Below, piece by piece: positions 53,768-63,667 of a DNA stretch of 64,000 bases (positions are counted from its first letter, which is position 1; each line of letters starts with the position of its first letter). The DNA comes from Nitrososphaerota archaeon (GTDB taxonomy: Archaea > Thermoproteota > Nitrososphaeria > Nitrososphaerales > Nitrosopumilaceae): the NCBI GenBank assembly GCA_026708305.1, contig JAPOVD010000001.1:95485-159484 (forward strand), read 5' to 3'. Under the pieces are notes generated by a model, which was given only the letters and a program-made list of their open reading frames with translations, was not told the DNA's origin and did not search any database. The translations under genes were made by a program, and so were the position numbers.

Positions 53768-54598
53768 CTAATTAGAAACCCAAACTTTTTCATCGTTATT
53801 GTTTTTATGTTTATTTTGCTGTTCCATGTTTGTTTTATTATTTTGATTTAATCTTTGATTTGTAATTTGCTGCATTATTGGTTTTGGTTCTTTTTGTGGA
53901 ACTTCAGGGAATTTTAATTTAGTTTCAGATTCCATTTTTGATGAATCAAGATATGAAATTGCAGACTCTTGTATCTGAGATTGTTTATTTTCTTCTTCAT
54001 GTATATTGTCTATAGTAAGCTCAGTAATTCTACGTTGAATATTAGTTATTTCAATAATTTCATGGTTAATGTGTTCTATTAGATCAGAATTATATGATTT
54101 AATTGATTCAAATAATACTAGATCAATTTCATTGCTTTTATACTGGACTTTAGCATCAAACAATAACAATTTAAGTGTTTTAATTTGTTCATTTAATTCA
54201 TTTAATCTATCATTAAGTTTTATTCTTAGTTGTTTTTCAGTATCATCTAAAGATTCTAATTTTGATTTATATTTTTCATGTATTATTTTTGCATCTTCTT
54301 TCATTTCATCATTTTCTGACACAATGTCTATTAATGCTTTTAACCTTCTAAGTGTTAATCTTTTTTCACGAATTAATCTTTGTGCATCTAATCTCCACTT
54401 TGGTATAAAAATTATTACGTCACCTTGAATTACTAATTGATCAAATTTAATTTGTTTAAGTCCATAAGAACCACAATCAATACCTACATTTTGTATAGTG
54501 CCATCTATATCTGTGATGCTACCTATCGCTTTACCAATGAACGTTCCATACATATCTTTAACTATTTTTCCAATAATGTCAACTTCAGTGCTATTCAT
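53768..54598 (-). CDS. cdvA: CdvA-like cell division protein (PRC barrel plus coiled coil)
   Basis: 276 residues. The N-terminal ~75 residues form a PRC barrel (IIGKIVKDMYGTFIGKAIGS, then GDVIIFIPKWRLDAQRLIRE). Residues ~80-195 form a long coiled coil. The tail from about 205 is rich in Gln, Asn and Pro and ends in KVWVSN, where CdvA carries the segment that recruits CdvB. CdvA anchors the archaeal ESCRT-III ring to the membrane. The gene is convergent with fen. The identification rests on domain order and length. Confidence 0.8.
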   Translation of the reverse strand: MNSTEVDIIGKIVKDMYGTFIGKAIGSITDIDGTIQNVGIDCGSYGLKQIKFDQLVIQGDVIIFIPKWRLDAQRLIREKRLTLRRLKALIDIVSENDEMKEDAKIIHEKYKSKLESLDDTEKQLRIKLNDRLNELNEQIKTLKLLLFDAKVQYKSNEIDLVLFESIKSYNSDLIEHINHEIIEITNIQRRITELTIDNIHEEENKQSQIQESAISYLDSSKMESETKLKFPEVPQKEPKPIMQQITNQRLNQNNKTNMEQQNKHKNNNDEKVWVSN

Positions 54599-54716
54599 AT
54601 ATATTAAATACCTAATTCGTATAATCGCTATTATGTTAACAAGGTTTTTAATTTTTGTAAGAAGATTTTAACAAAACAGAAATTTTAAAATTCATAATAT
54701 TATTATATTTTAGTTA

Positions 54717-55013
54717 ATGATAGACAAACCACAAATATATCAAATTTTACATTTCATATCTAAACGTTGGTTAGACATGAGTAATGATCTTTCAAATAAC
54801 GCTTTAAGTACATTACCTAATGATTTTTGGATGAATTCAGTTGGCGGTAAAGCAGGAAATGGTAGATGGATAACAATGATAATGTATACTGAAAATGAAA
54901 ATGAAGCTACGTCTTTTAAAGAAGTCCTAATGAGATGGCAAGCGAATAGAATGAACAATCAAGATCTGATTCAAATAAAGAAAAGCAAAGATAAAAACTC
55001 TGGAGATTTATAA
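54717..55013 (+). CDS. conserved hypothetical protein
   Basis: 98 residues. Helical N-terminus ([20 protein letters not shown]) with a middle [20 protein letters not shown] and a basic tail. It is not recognised. It precedes the ThyX gene by 5 nt, so they are probably cotranscribed. Divergent from cdvA. Confidence 0.5.
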   Translation: MIDKPQIYQILHFISKRWLDMSNDLSNNALSTLPNDFWMNSVGGKAGNGRWITMIMYTENENEATSFKEVLMRWQANRMNNQDLIQIKKSKDKNSGDL

Positions 55014-55018
55014 TCATA

Positions 55019-56632
55019 TTGCATTCTAATTTTACAAAAAAAGAACAAAACATATTATTAAAGCATTTTTCAAATGTAGACGATTCGGTTTTTACACTAA
55101 TCACACCAAGCCAAATTGATAGAGGGGCATTAATGTCTAGATATAGTAGAACTGATAAAAGCATGAGAAAGATTTTTTTGGATGAATTCGCTGACAACAA
55201 ATCACGCGGAGAAGAATTTTACAACAAAATTTTAGTAGAATATGGTGATGATTCTGTTGCAGAATTAGGAATAGGCCAAATTGCAATTGAAGGAATATCC
55301 AATATAGCAATAAAAAAGATCGAAGACAGGAGAATAGGAATGTCATTTCTGGAAAAATCATCACGATATGTATTATGGAATAAAAAAATCAATGGTCGAT
55401 ATAAATTTTATCTAGATCCAGTTATATTAAATTCAAGGTTTGCAGATCTTTATTTAGATTCATGTAATTTTGATTTTGATTTTTATTCTAAAAATTTAAC
55501 AGTAATGTTGAGATACATTAAAGAAATTTATCCAATAGAAAAATATTCATTTTTAGATTCGGACAAAATTAGTAAGCCTTTTACATTGATAAAAGACTAC
55601 AAATCCATAAAACTTGCAGAAAGAATTTATGAACGAGTTGCATTAACAAAAACTTTAGATATTTTACGTTTTGTGTTACCAGCTTCCACTTTAACCAATG
55701 TAGGTTTAACTGGCAATGGCCGAGCATTCGAGTATTTATTAACCATATTATTTGCTTCCGATTTAGAAGAAGAGAGAACTATAGCTAAAAAAATAAAACG
55801 AGAGTTAGATATAACTATGAAACCATTTGTTAAACGTTCCGATAATGAATATGGTATTGCATCACAACAATATTATAAGAGAATTAGCAGATGCACAAAG
55901 AACGTATTAGATAAATATTTTAATAGTATAAAAAGTTCAGGACCAGTCATAGAACTAACACATCACGATAACGAGACCAACGCAATGAATAAAATTATTG
56001 CGTCAATGATCTATAAACAATCTTACGGTACTCCATACAAATACATCTTACAAAGAACTAAAAAATTGAATCATGAATTAAAAAAAGAAATTATTTTAAA
56101 ATATGCAAAATTAAGAATGAATAGGAGACAAAGACCTTCACGTGCATTTGAAATGACTAGGTACACGTTTGATATAATTACCAATTTTGGGATATTCAGA
56201 GATTTACATAGACATAGGATTCTTACATTAGAACGACAAATGCTCACTACCAAACATGGCTTCGCAATACCAGAAGAAATTAAAAATATTAGTTTAGACA
56301 AGGAATACAAAGAATGTATGTATATCTCCAAAAATGTATATGAATCATTAAAAATTAATAATCCAGCTAACGCTCAATATGTAGTCAATTTTGCATATAA
56401 CTATCCATTTTTTATTGATGTGAATTTACGTGAAATTTGTCACATAATAGAACTACGAACATTACAACAAGGACAAAGAGAATATAGAAAACTAGCTCAA
56501 AAATTATTTTTAGATATTAAATCCATACATCCAAATTTATCAAAAATAATTAAATTTGTGAACATGAAAGACTATGAATTAGAGCGGTTTGAATCTGAAA
56601 AAAAAATACAAAATAAGAAATCTCAAAATTAG
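55019..56632 (+). CDS. tandem-domain ThyX-like protein (flavin-dependent thymidylate synthase family)
   Basis: 537 residues from TTG, about twice a ThyX subunit. N-terminal half: GDDSVAELG (76-84), EKSSRYVLW (112-120), and [19 protein letters not shown] with an RAFEYL end (216-240) match ThyX strand-helix order. C-terminal half: [13 protein letters not shown] (372-384), then [11 protein letters not shown] (397-407), an RHR motif like the RHRxxSxxE of ThyX, and [22 protein letters not shown]- and dUMP-binding residues appear split between halves. Whether it makes dTMP is unproven. Confidence 0.8.
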   Translation: MHSNFTKKEQNILLKHFSNVDDSVFTLITPSQIDRGALMSRYSRTDKSMRKIFLDEFADNKSRGEEFYNKILVEYGDDSVAELGIGQIAIEGISNIAIKKIEDRRIGMSFLEKSSRYVLWNKKINGRYKFYLDPVILNSRFADLYLDSCNFDFDFYSKNLTVMLRYIKEIYPIEKYSFLDSDKISKPFTLIKDYKSIKLAERIYERVALTKTLDILRFVLPASTLTNVGLTGNGRAFEYLLTILFASDLEEERTIAKKIKRELDITMKPFVKRSDNEYGIASQQYYKRISRCTKNVLDKYFNSIKSSGPVIELTHHDNETNAMNKIIASMIYKQSYGTPYKYILQRTKKLNHELKKEIILKYAKLRMNRRQRPSRAFEMTRYTFDIITNFGIFRDLHRHRILTLERQMLTTKHGFAIPEEIKNISLDKEYKECMYISKNVYESLKINNPANAQYVVNFAYNYPFFIDVNLREICHIIELRTLQQGQREYRKLAQKLFLDIKSIHPNLSKIIKFVNMKDYELERFESEKKIQNKKSQN

Positions 56633-56710
56633 TCAGGCATATATATGTATAATATTGAATTATAAACATTAAATATAAAAATTCTTTAAAGTATTACAAA
56701 CTGATAGAAT

Positions 56711-57727
56711 TTGCGTATAATATTATGTGGTTTTGGTATAGTAGGACAGAGCTTAGCTAAATTATTAGAATCTAGATCATATGATTTATATACAAAATAC
56801 GGACTTAAGCCTAAAGTAATTGGCATATCAGATAGTAGAGGATACATAATTGATAAAAATGGAATTGATCTTTGTAAGATACTATTATCAAAAAGAAAAA
56901 ATGGCAAAATAACAAAGTACAGAAAATATGAAAATGGATATTCACCTTCTGATTTAATTAATAACATAGAATCAGATATACTTATTGAAGCCACCCCAAG
57001 TAATTATGAAAATGCTGAACCTGGATTGACAAATATTAGAATAGGAATGAAACGTAAAATGCATATCATTTCTGTAAATAAAGGTCCATTGGCACTCGCA
57101 TTTCCATCTTTGATAGAAATGGCAAAATATAATAACGTTTTATTAAGATTCAGTGGAACTGTGGGAGGAGGAACACCAATAATAAATTACGCCAAGAATA
57201 GTTTATACGGTGAAAAAATACTATCATTTTCAGGAATATTGAATGGAACTACAAATTATATACTAACAAAAATAGAACAAGGAATGACATTTAACGATGC
57301 ACTTGCTGATGCTAGAGAAAAAGGATATGTTGAAGCTAATGAATCATTAGATTTAGATGGATTTGATTCTGCTGCAAAACTTGTAATATTAGCTAATTGT
57401 ATAATGGACATGAAAGTTACCATGTCTGATATAGCAATAAATGGAATACGCGATATAACTAAAGACGACATAGAAAATGCAACTAAAAATCATTGTGCAT
57501 TAAAATTGATTTCTTCATGCAATAAAAAATTATGTGTAGGCCTACAAGAAATATCTCATCATGATCCATTATGTGTAAATGACACGTTAAACGCAATATC
57601 ATTCACATCGGAACACTCTGGCACTCAAACTATAATTGGGCATGGCGCTGGAGGTATTGAAACAGCTAGTTCAATTATACGTGACATGATTAATATCAAA
57701 TACAATATACAAAATAATGAAATCTAA
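56711..57727 (+). CDS. hom: homoserine dehydrogenase
   Basis: 338 residues from TTG. The Rossmann start is MRIILCGFGIVGQSLAKLL. VSVNKGPLALAFPSL (catalytic Lys) and FSGTVGGGTPI lead to GILNGTTNYILTKIEQGM and DLDGFDSAAKLVIL. There is no ACT domain, so it is a short feedback-insensitive type. It supplies homoserine for threonine (thrC, 15.6 kb). Overlaps the PUA gene by 11 nt. Confidence 0.95.
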   Translation: MRIILCGFGIVGQSLAKLLESRSYDLYTKYGLKPKVIGISDSRGYIIDKNGIDLCKILLSKRKNGKITKYRKYENGYSPSDLINNIESDILIEATPSNYENAEPGLTNIRIGMKRKMHIISVNKGPLALAFPSLIEMAKYNNVLLRFSGTVGGGTPIINYAKNSLYGEKILSFSGILNGTTNYILTKIEQGMTFNDALADAREKGYVEANESLDLDGFDSAAKLVILANCIMDMKVTMSDIAINGIRDITKDDIENATKNHCALKLISSCNKKLCVGLQEISHHDPLCVNDTLNAISFTSEHSGTQTIIGHGAGGIETASSIIRDMINIKYNIQNNEI

Positions 57728-58184
57728 CTTTATTTCCAAAAGTGAAACATCAAAAATATCTAGAAAAGTATGTGAACAATGGAAAATTAGCTTTCCAAAA
57801 TGTAAAAATTTAAAATTATTTCAAATTGGTAATCACACGATATTTACAAATGGTAATTTACACATAATTAAAATTAACGATCTATTTATTCCAAGCCTTT
57901 TATCAATAACCATATTAGAACAATTACCTTCTGTGTTTGTAGACATAAACGCTGTAAAATTTATTTGCAATGGAGCAAATGTCATGAAGCCTGGAATCAC
58001 AAATCATACACGATTTATGGAAAACGAAATAGTATGTGTAAAAGAAGAATCTTACAATAAATTTGTGGCTATTGGAACATCTGTTGTATCGAGCGACATT
58101 ATGCAAACAAAATCAAAAGGAATAATTATAAAAAATTTGCATTATATTGGAGATTGTGTATGGAATTTTCTAAAGAATTATTAA
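57717..58184 (+). CDS. PUA-domain RNA-binding protein (MCT-1-like)
   Basis: 155 residues. The N-terminal ~70 residues resemble the pre-PUA domain (SETSKISRKVCEQWKISFP). The PUA domain follows (SVFVDINAVKFICNGANVMK, then GITNHTRFMENEIVCVKEES). Archaeal relatives bind rRNA or tRNA 3' ends and are linked to translation recycling. It overlaps psmB's 3' end by 4 nt, convergently. Confidence 0.85.
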   Translation: MKSNFISKSETSKISRKVCEQWKISFPKCKNLKLFQIGNHTIFTNGNLHIIKINDLFIPSLLSITILEQLPSVFVDINAVKFICNGANVMKPGITNHTRFMENEIVCVKEESYNKFVAIGTSVVSSDIMQTKSKGIIIKNLHYIGDCVWNFLKNY

Positions 58185-58774
58185 TTTTTAGTCATTTCTC
58201 TGGAACGTTCCTTGTCAATTATTAAAATATCTATTCCATCACCACTAAATGAATCACGCAAAGTTGCGGATTCAATAGACTTAATAGCTAAATCAACTGC
58301 AGTTTGTTCATTAGATTTATTTTTAAATTGTGAGTCTAATACTGCTAATGCCATTTCTGCACCAGTACCAACAGCAGCATAATTATCAGGCAATACAGAA
58401 CCTAATGGATCTAATGTATAAATAGATGGTTCATTTATCACGCCACCCACTATGACTTGTGTAAGTAATGGAAAGAATCTTCGTTCATACATCATATTTG
58501 ACATCATTTTGGCAATTGAATTTGGTGAAATTTCTCTTTTTAGTTCTATTGTTCTTATTTTGGCCATTGCTTTAATTTGTAATGATAGAAGTTGCATATC
58601 GGCAACTAAACCAGCACATGCCGCACCAACACGAGGAGTTAATTGGAAAGTCTTCTTGGTAGATTTACTAACAAGAAAATTACCATAAGAGATTCTTCTC
58701 TCACTTGCAAAAACAACTCCAGTATCATAAATTATGCCAACAGCAGTAGCTCCTGGCATATACATATATGACAT
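58181..58774 (-). CDS. psmB: proteasome subunit beta lacking the usual Thr1 nucleophile
   Basis: 197 residues from ATG 58774, placed by a TATA-like box about 23 nt upstream. Where active subunits read GTTTVGI, this one reads GATAVGI, so position 1 of the mature chain is Ala. The other active-site Lys33 is kept (KKTF), and Asp17 is Glu (ASERRISYG). The rest is a normal beta subunit (CAGLVADMQLLSL, YAAVGTGAEMALAVL). It resembles crenarchaeal PsmB1 (ATAVG/ATAIG type), a partner for an active paralogue that must lie elsewhere. Confidence 0.88.
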   Translation of the reverse strand: MSYMYMPGATAVGIIYDTGVVFASERRISYGNFLVSKSTKKTFQLTPRVGAACAGLVADMQLLSLQIKAMAKIRTIELKREISPNSIAKMMSNMMYERRFFPLLTQVIVGGVINEPSIYTLDPLGSVLPDNYAAVGTGAEMALAVLDSQFKNKSNEQTAVDLAIKSIESATLRDSFSGDGIDILIIDKERSREMTKN

Positions 58775-58790
58775 ATACAATGAAATTTGT

Positions 58791-58803
58791 TTAATATAAT
58801 AAA
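58791..58803 (-). promoter_or_regulatory. TATA-like box for psmB
   Basis: TTTATTATATTAA on the minus strand is centred ~23 nt upstream of ATG 58774, pointing to a leaderless mRNA and to that ATG rather than a TTG six bases earlier. Confidence 0.5.
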
Positions 58804-58825
58804 GGTTTTTCTAAAGTCATATGAA

Positions 58826-59686
58826 TTAATTTATTGTATCATACGGTTTCAATACTTGTGGAAGCATATCAATTAAATCAGTAGCCATAATGTGGCATCC
58901 ATATTTCTTTTGAGCTTCTTCTCCAGATTTACCATTAACAAATACAGCGATCGAAGCTGCTTCCACTGATTTTTGAGTTTTGGCTAGCATTGTTGCTACT
59001 AATCCAGATAATACATCACCAGTACCACCGACTGTCATTGCAGGCGCGGTTTTTTTATTTATATAAGTATTGGTTCCATCAGATATTATATCTATAGCTC
59101 CTTTCAATAGAATTACAATTGAATTTTCATATGCTAACTTTTCAACTGTAAAAATTCTATCTTTTAGTTTTAATGGTGGTATCGATCCAAACAATCTTTT
59201 AAATTCTCCAGAGTGTGGAGTAACAACAACATTATTATTTGATATGAGAGGAAGTATAGAATCAATTAATGAGCTAGCGTCTAACGACAATCTAATTCCC
59301 TTATCTAAAAGTTTTTTTATTAAAATTTGCAAAGATGTTTTATCTTCTATTTTAGAACCCATTCCAATTGTTGCAGAATCTATATTAATAGGCAAAGAAC
59401 CTAATAGTTTGTTAACAGTTCCCCTAGTCATTTTTGAATCCATTAATGGTATTACTATTAGGTTTGGAGAATAAGATCTAACTGAATTCACAATAATTTT
59501 TGGTGCTGCAGTATATACCAAATCAGCTCCAGCTTTAAGAGCTGAAAGAGAAGACAGTATTGGAGCTCCATGATAAATATGACTTCCACCTATTACCAAA
59601 ACGATTCCATTATCACCTTTACGTGAATCGATTTTTCTACTTGGTATAAATTTTCTAATAATATCAGGAGACAAAATATTATACAT
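58826..59686 (-). CDS. nnrD: ADP/ATP-dependent NAD(P)H-hydrate dehydratase
   Basis: 286 residues. Ribokinase-like fold: IVLVIGGSHIYHGAPILSSL, LVYTAAP, VVVTPHSGEFKRLFG, and the catalytic loop MTVGGTGDVLSGLVATMLA. It repairs damaged NADH and NADPH hydrates. The epimerase half (NnrE), often fused in front, is absent, so this is the stand-alone dehydratase form. Confidence 0.92.
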   Translation of the reverse strand: MYNILSPDIIRKFIPSRKIDSRKGDNGIVLVIGGSHIYHGAPILSSLSALKAGADLVYTAAPKIIVNSVRSYSPNLIVIPLMDSKMTRGTVNKLLGSLPINIDSATIGMGSKIEDKTSLQILIKKLLDKGIRLSLDASSLIDSILPLISNNNVVVTPHSGEFKRLFGSIPPLKLKDRIFTVEKLAYENSIVILLKGAIDIISDGTNTYINKKTAPAMTVGGTGDVLSGLVATMLAKTQKSVEAASIAVFVNGKSGEEAQKKYGCHIMATDLIDMLPQVLKPYDTIN

Positions 59687-59738
59687 AAAATGAATTAATT
59701 TCTAAAAGAATAAATATTGTGCTTAATTTAGTATGCAA

Positions 59739-60515
59739 TTAGAAATGAGCTTTGCGCGCATAAACCAAATAAGTGGTGTGTCCAATTCCGTAAAATGAAT
59801 GTCTAGTTTTACCTTCATGTGCATCTATAGTACGTACAATATTTTCTACACATTCAATATCAGTAAATTCATTCTCTATTAATGAAGTTGAAAGTTTTTC
59901 AAGTTGGTTAATTGTAGGGCAAATAGAAATTATGGAACCGCTATCTTTAAGCATCAGTCTAGCTTGTTTAATAACTGACCATGGATCTCCTAGATCTATT
60001 GTAATTAGGTCAGCGTTCTTTATGGGTAATGACTTTCTATTTTTGATGTTGATTTTTTTGAATGTTATATATTTATCCAAACTAGTCTTTGATACATTCT
60101 TTTTAGCTATGTCAATGAATTGTTGGTTTACATCAAATGTATAAACATGCCCATTTGGTTTAACTACACCTGCAAGAAATATAGTTAATGCACCACTACC
60201 TGTTCCTATTTCCACAATTTTTTGACCGCTTTGTAATCCTGTTCGCGATGATATGTAACCTAAATCTTTTGGATAAACTATTTGTGTACCATGTTGTATT
60301 TTCATAATGAAATCATGAGTTGTAGGTCGAAATAAATACACGTATTTATTTTTGTTGGTAATAATTCTACTGCCATAAATTTTTCCAATTGCGTCATTAT
60401 GTTTAATTATACCAATATGTGTATGTAATTCCTGATCAGCTAGAATTTTTGTTAACCACTTCATTTTTTTATTAAAATAAAATAATATGTACGAATTTAA
60501 TTTAACTTTCTCCAC
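59739..60515 (-). CDS. trmI: tRNA (adenine-N1)-methyltransferase, TrmI type
   Basis: 258 residues. The N-terminal small beta domain is followed by a Rossmann methyltransferase: KIVEIGTGSGALTIFLAGVV, HVYTFDVNQQFIDIAKKN and ADLITIDLGDPWSVI with the catalytic Asp. It methylates A57/A58 of archaeal tRNAs. It lies between nnrD and argS on the same strand. Confidence 0.9.
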   Translation of the reverse strand: MEKVKLNSYILFYFNKKMKWLTKILADQELHTHIGIIKHNDAIGKIYGSRIITNKNKYVYLFRPTTHDFIMKIQHGTQIVYPKDLGYISSRTGLQSGQKIVEIGTGSGALTIFLAGVVKPNGHVYTFDVNQQFIDIAKKNVSKTSLDKYITFKKINIKNRKSLPIKNADLITIDLGDPWSVIKQARLMLKDSGSIISICPTINQLEKLSTSLIENEFTDIECVENIVRTIDAHEGKTRHSFYGIGHTTYLVYARKAHF

Positions 60516-60556
60516 AAAAAATATCTCATAAGGTGCATAATATGTGTTAATGTTAT

Positions 60557-62440
60557 TTACAATAATGTAGTAGCTTTCATACCAAGTAAAGATAATGCGC
60601 TTTGTAATGTAAATATAAATGAGTTAACTAAACACAATCTAGCATTTGTCAATTGTGTATTTTTTAGATTTAGTACAGTATTATGCTCGTAAAATGAATT
60701 AAATAATGTAGCCAATTTATAACAATATGTAGCTATAATTTTTGGTGCAAGGTTAATGGCTGCATCACATATACAAATTTCATATTCTCCAATAATTTTA
60801 ATCAGTTCATGTTCATATTGATTGTCTAACAATTCATATTCTACATCAAAGCTAGGTTTAATCTTAGCTTTTTCTAGTATTCTAGATGCACGTGCATATG
60901 CATATTGTATATATAATGCAGTATTACCATCTACATCTAATGATTCTTTGAAATCAAATACGATCATTTTACTTAAATCAATTTTTATCATCTCATAACG
61001 TAATGTACTAACTGCAAGATTTTCAGCCAATTTAGATAAGGTACCCATATCAAGATTATTATAACGCTTTTTTGCTTTTTGTAATATATTATATTTCAAC
61101 ATATCTAAAAAATAGTCTGCAATAATATAGGTACCTTTTCTTCCAGACATTTGAATCGGTTTATTTTCATATACTAATCCTAATTCTTTAGCAGTGTCTT
61201 GACTTAATTTTATTGCTTCATATTTAAGATGAGTATAAATAATTTGCTGATCGAATTTTTTTACTAATTCAGATATTATATTTTGTAGATACGATTGTCT
61301 GGAATCTATCACGGTAATAGTTTTTCGTGTTGAAAATTTCACATTATTGCTATATTTATCATCCAATGTAGTTTCTAATAAAATTTTACCATCATGCTGC
61401 ATTATGTATTTTTTATAATTGAATGGATCTTTAATTATGCCTAATTTCCATAATGCATATGTTATGTCTTTAGCTATGTATGTAGCAGTTCCATCACTTC
61501 TAATTATTATTTTGTCATTTTTGTGATTACCTATTCTAGTTTTAACGATCCAACAACCTGCATTTTTACCTTTTTGTTCATAATATATTAATTTCATTTC
61601 TTGTAATTTATTAAAAACTGATTTCCATAATCCAGAATGAATTATTTGGGATTCAAAATTGAGGCAATCATATGAAGAATTTAATCTCCAGCATGTTTCG
61701 AGTTGTTTATTTAATATTTTTTTAGTTATTTCATTAGCAAATTTAGTTGTTGATGATTGTTTGCGTTCAAGTTCTTGTAATATATTCTGTCTTATTTTTA
61801 ATAAATTTGGATCGTTTTTATATTTTTCAGTTGTTTTAATATATACTACATTTCCACAATATACATCAAATCTAGAATTTTTTGGGTTTTTGTTAAACCC
61901 TAGACATTTAAAGCCAACTATTAGATCAGCTACTTGAAGTCCTGAATCATCTACATAATTCAATACATTAACATTATAATTTATTTTTTTTAATAATCTA
62001 GCAATAGTATCTCCAATTATGATATTTCTTACATGTCCTATATGTATTGGTTTATTTGGATTAATACTCGTATGTTCAATATTTATGTTAGCGCCATTAC
62101 CTATGTTTGTTTTGCCATAATTTATGGAGCACGATTTTTTTAAAATAAGCTCATTAAGCTTCGAATCATTAATAAAAAAATTGAGATATCCAGTAGGATG
62201 TGGTTCAATTTTTATTATTAGATCGTTCAAAAATTTTTGATATTTTTTAGCTATTAGCTGAGCTATTTCAAATGGTTTTTTATGCAAATACTTTACAAGT
62301 AAAAATGAAACATTGCACATGATGTAACCAAAATTAGATCTAGTTGGCTCTACTGTAAATTTTATTGAAGGTAAATTTAATTCCATAATAATTTTTTTGA
62401 TGTTAAGTGAAATTTCATTTATCAATATATTAGTAACCAT
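60557..62440 (-). CDS. argS: arginyl-tRNA synthetase
   Basis: 627 residues. Class I motif IEHTSINPNKPIHIGHVRN contains HIGH. KMSKS-loop equivalent is QMSGRKGTYIIADYF, a common archaeal ArgS variant. The N-terminal Add-1 domain spans about 1-105 and the C-terminal anticodon-binding helices end with LLGMKATTLL. It is full length. Confidence 0.96.
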   Translation of the reverse strand: MVTNILINEISLNIKKIIMELNLPSIKFTVEPTRSNFGYIMCNVSFLLVKYLHKKPFEIAQLIAKKYQKFLNDLIIKIEPHPTGYLNFFINDSKLNELILKKSCSINYGKTNIGNGANINIEHTSINPNKPIHIGHVRNIIIGDTIARLLKKINYNVNVLNYVDDSGLQVADLIVGFKCLGFNKNPKNSRFDVYCGNVVYIKTTEKYKNDPNLLKIRQNILQELERKQSSTTKFANEITKKILNKQLETCWRLNSSYDCLNFESQIIHSGLWKSVFNKLQEMKLIYYEQKGKNAGCWIVKTRIGNHKNDKIIIRSDGTATYIAKDITYALWKLGIIKDPFNYKKYIMQHDGKILLETTLDDKYSNNVKFSTRKTITVIDSRQSYLQNIISELVKKFDQQIIYTHLKYEAIKLSQDTAKELGLVYENKPIQMSGRKGTYIIADYFLDMLKYNILQKAKKRYNNLDMGTLSKLAENLAVSTLRYEMIKIDLSKMIVFDFKESLDVDGNTALYIQYAYARASRILEKAKIKPSFDVEYELLDNQYEHELIKIIGEYEICICDAAINLAPKIIATYCYKLATLFNSFYEHNTVLNLKNTQLTNARLCLVNSFIFTLQSALSLLGMKATTLL

Positions 62441-62527
62441 GAGATTATTAAATAATTAATCTACTAAATATTTATATGAATTTATGCTGTTTTATTATAT
62501 AGTTACTAAATTTGATCGTATATAAAA

Positions 62528-63619
62528 ATGAGAACAAATGATAAAATCAAGCAAATAGAAAACGAAATATCAACAACTCGTGTGAATAAAGCTACTGAAC
62601 AGCATGTTGGATTACTACGAGCAAAATTAGCAAAATTAAGAAATCAATCTCCAGATAAAAATATCAACTCAACATATGGATTTGATATAAAAAGAAATGG
62701 TGATGCAACAGTAGTGTTAATAGGGTTTCCATCTGTTGGAAAATCAACATTACTAAATAAACTAACATCAGCTAACTCCACAGTTGGAACATTTCAATTT
62801 ACTACAATGACTGTTATACCAGGTATGATGAAATATAAAGGAGCAAAGATACAATTACTAGATTTACCAGGGATAATAAAAAATGCATCTACTGGAAGAG
62901 GGTTAGGAAAGAGAGTAATATCAGTTGCAAGAAATGCAGATTTAATATTGTTGGTACTAGATGTATTTCAACCATTTCATCAACATATATTACAAAATGA
63001 GTTAGAAAAAATAGGAATAAGATTGAATCAAAAACCTCCAAATATTAAAGTAGAAAAAACTAGAGAAGGCGGCATAGTAATAAATACACAAACATCATTT
63101 CATAACATGTCTATAAAGCTATTAAAAGAGATTTTACATGTTAATAAAATTAATAATGCAAGAGTTGTAATTAAAGATGATATCAATGCTAAACAATTCA
63201 TAGATTATATCAACGGAAATGTCATATACATAAAATCATTGCTTGTAATTAATAAAATTGATTTAGTAAACAAAAAATTTCTAGAACAATTAGAATTAGA
63301 CAAATTTAATTCTATTAAAATTTCTGCCGAAAGCGGACATAACATTAATTTATTACAACAAAAAATTTACGAAGATTTAGATCTCATTAGGATATACATG
63401 AAACCAAAAGGAAAACAAGTAGATTATAGCGCTCCAATAATTATGAAAAAAAAATCATCCGTATTGGATGTTTGCAATAAACTTCATAAAAATTTACGAC
63501 AGAATTTTCGATATGGTATCATACATGGAAAAAGTGTTAAATTCAACGGTCAAAAAGTTGGTATCATGCATACTTTACATGATGAAGATGTACTCACCAT
63601 TATCAAAAATAAAATGTAA
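62528..63619 (+). CDS. DRG-family GTPase (Obg-like) with TGS domain
   Basis: 363 residues. An N-terminal helical part (about 1-55) precedes GTPase motifs: VVLIGFPSVGKSTLLNKLTS (P-loop), LLDLPGIIKNASTGRGLGK (switch II), NKIDLVN for base specificity. The C-terminal TGS domain ends in QKVGIMHTLHDEDVLTIIK. DRG GTPases act with translating ribosomes. Divergent from argS. Confidence 0.93.
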   Translation: MRTNDKIKQIENEISTTRVNKATEQHVGLLRAKLAKLRNQSPDKNINSTYGFDIKRNGDATVVLIGFPSVGKSTLLNKLTSANSTVGTFQFTTMTVIPGMMKYKGAKIQLLDLPGIIKNASTGRGLGKRVISVARNADLILLVLDVFQPFHQHILQNELEKIGIRLNQKPPNIKVEKTREGGIVINTQTSFHNMSIKLLKEILHVNKINNARVVIKDDINAKQFIDYINGNVIYIKSLLVINKIDLVNKKFLEQLELDKFNSIKISAESGHNINLLQQKIYEDLDLIRIYMKPKGKQVDYSAPIIMKKKSSVLDVCNKLHKNLRQNFRYGIIHGKSVKFNGQKVGIMHTLHDEDVLTIIKNKM

Positions 63620-63667
63620 AAATTTAAACGAGAAAACTATTGTTGTAGTATTTTTGTTATAATTAGA

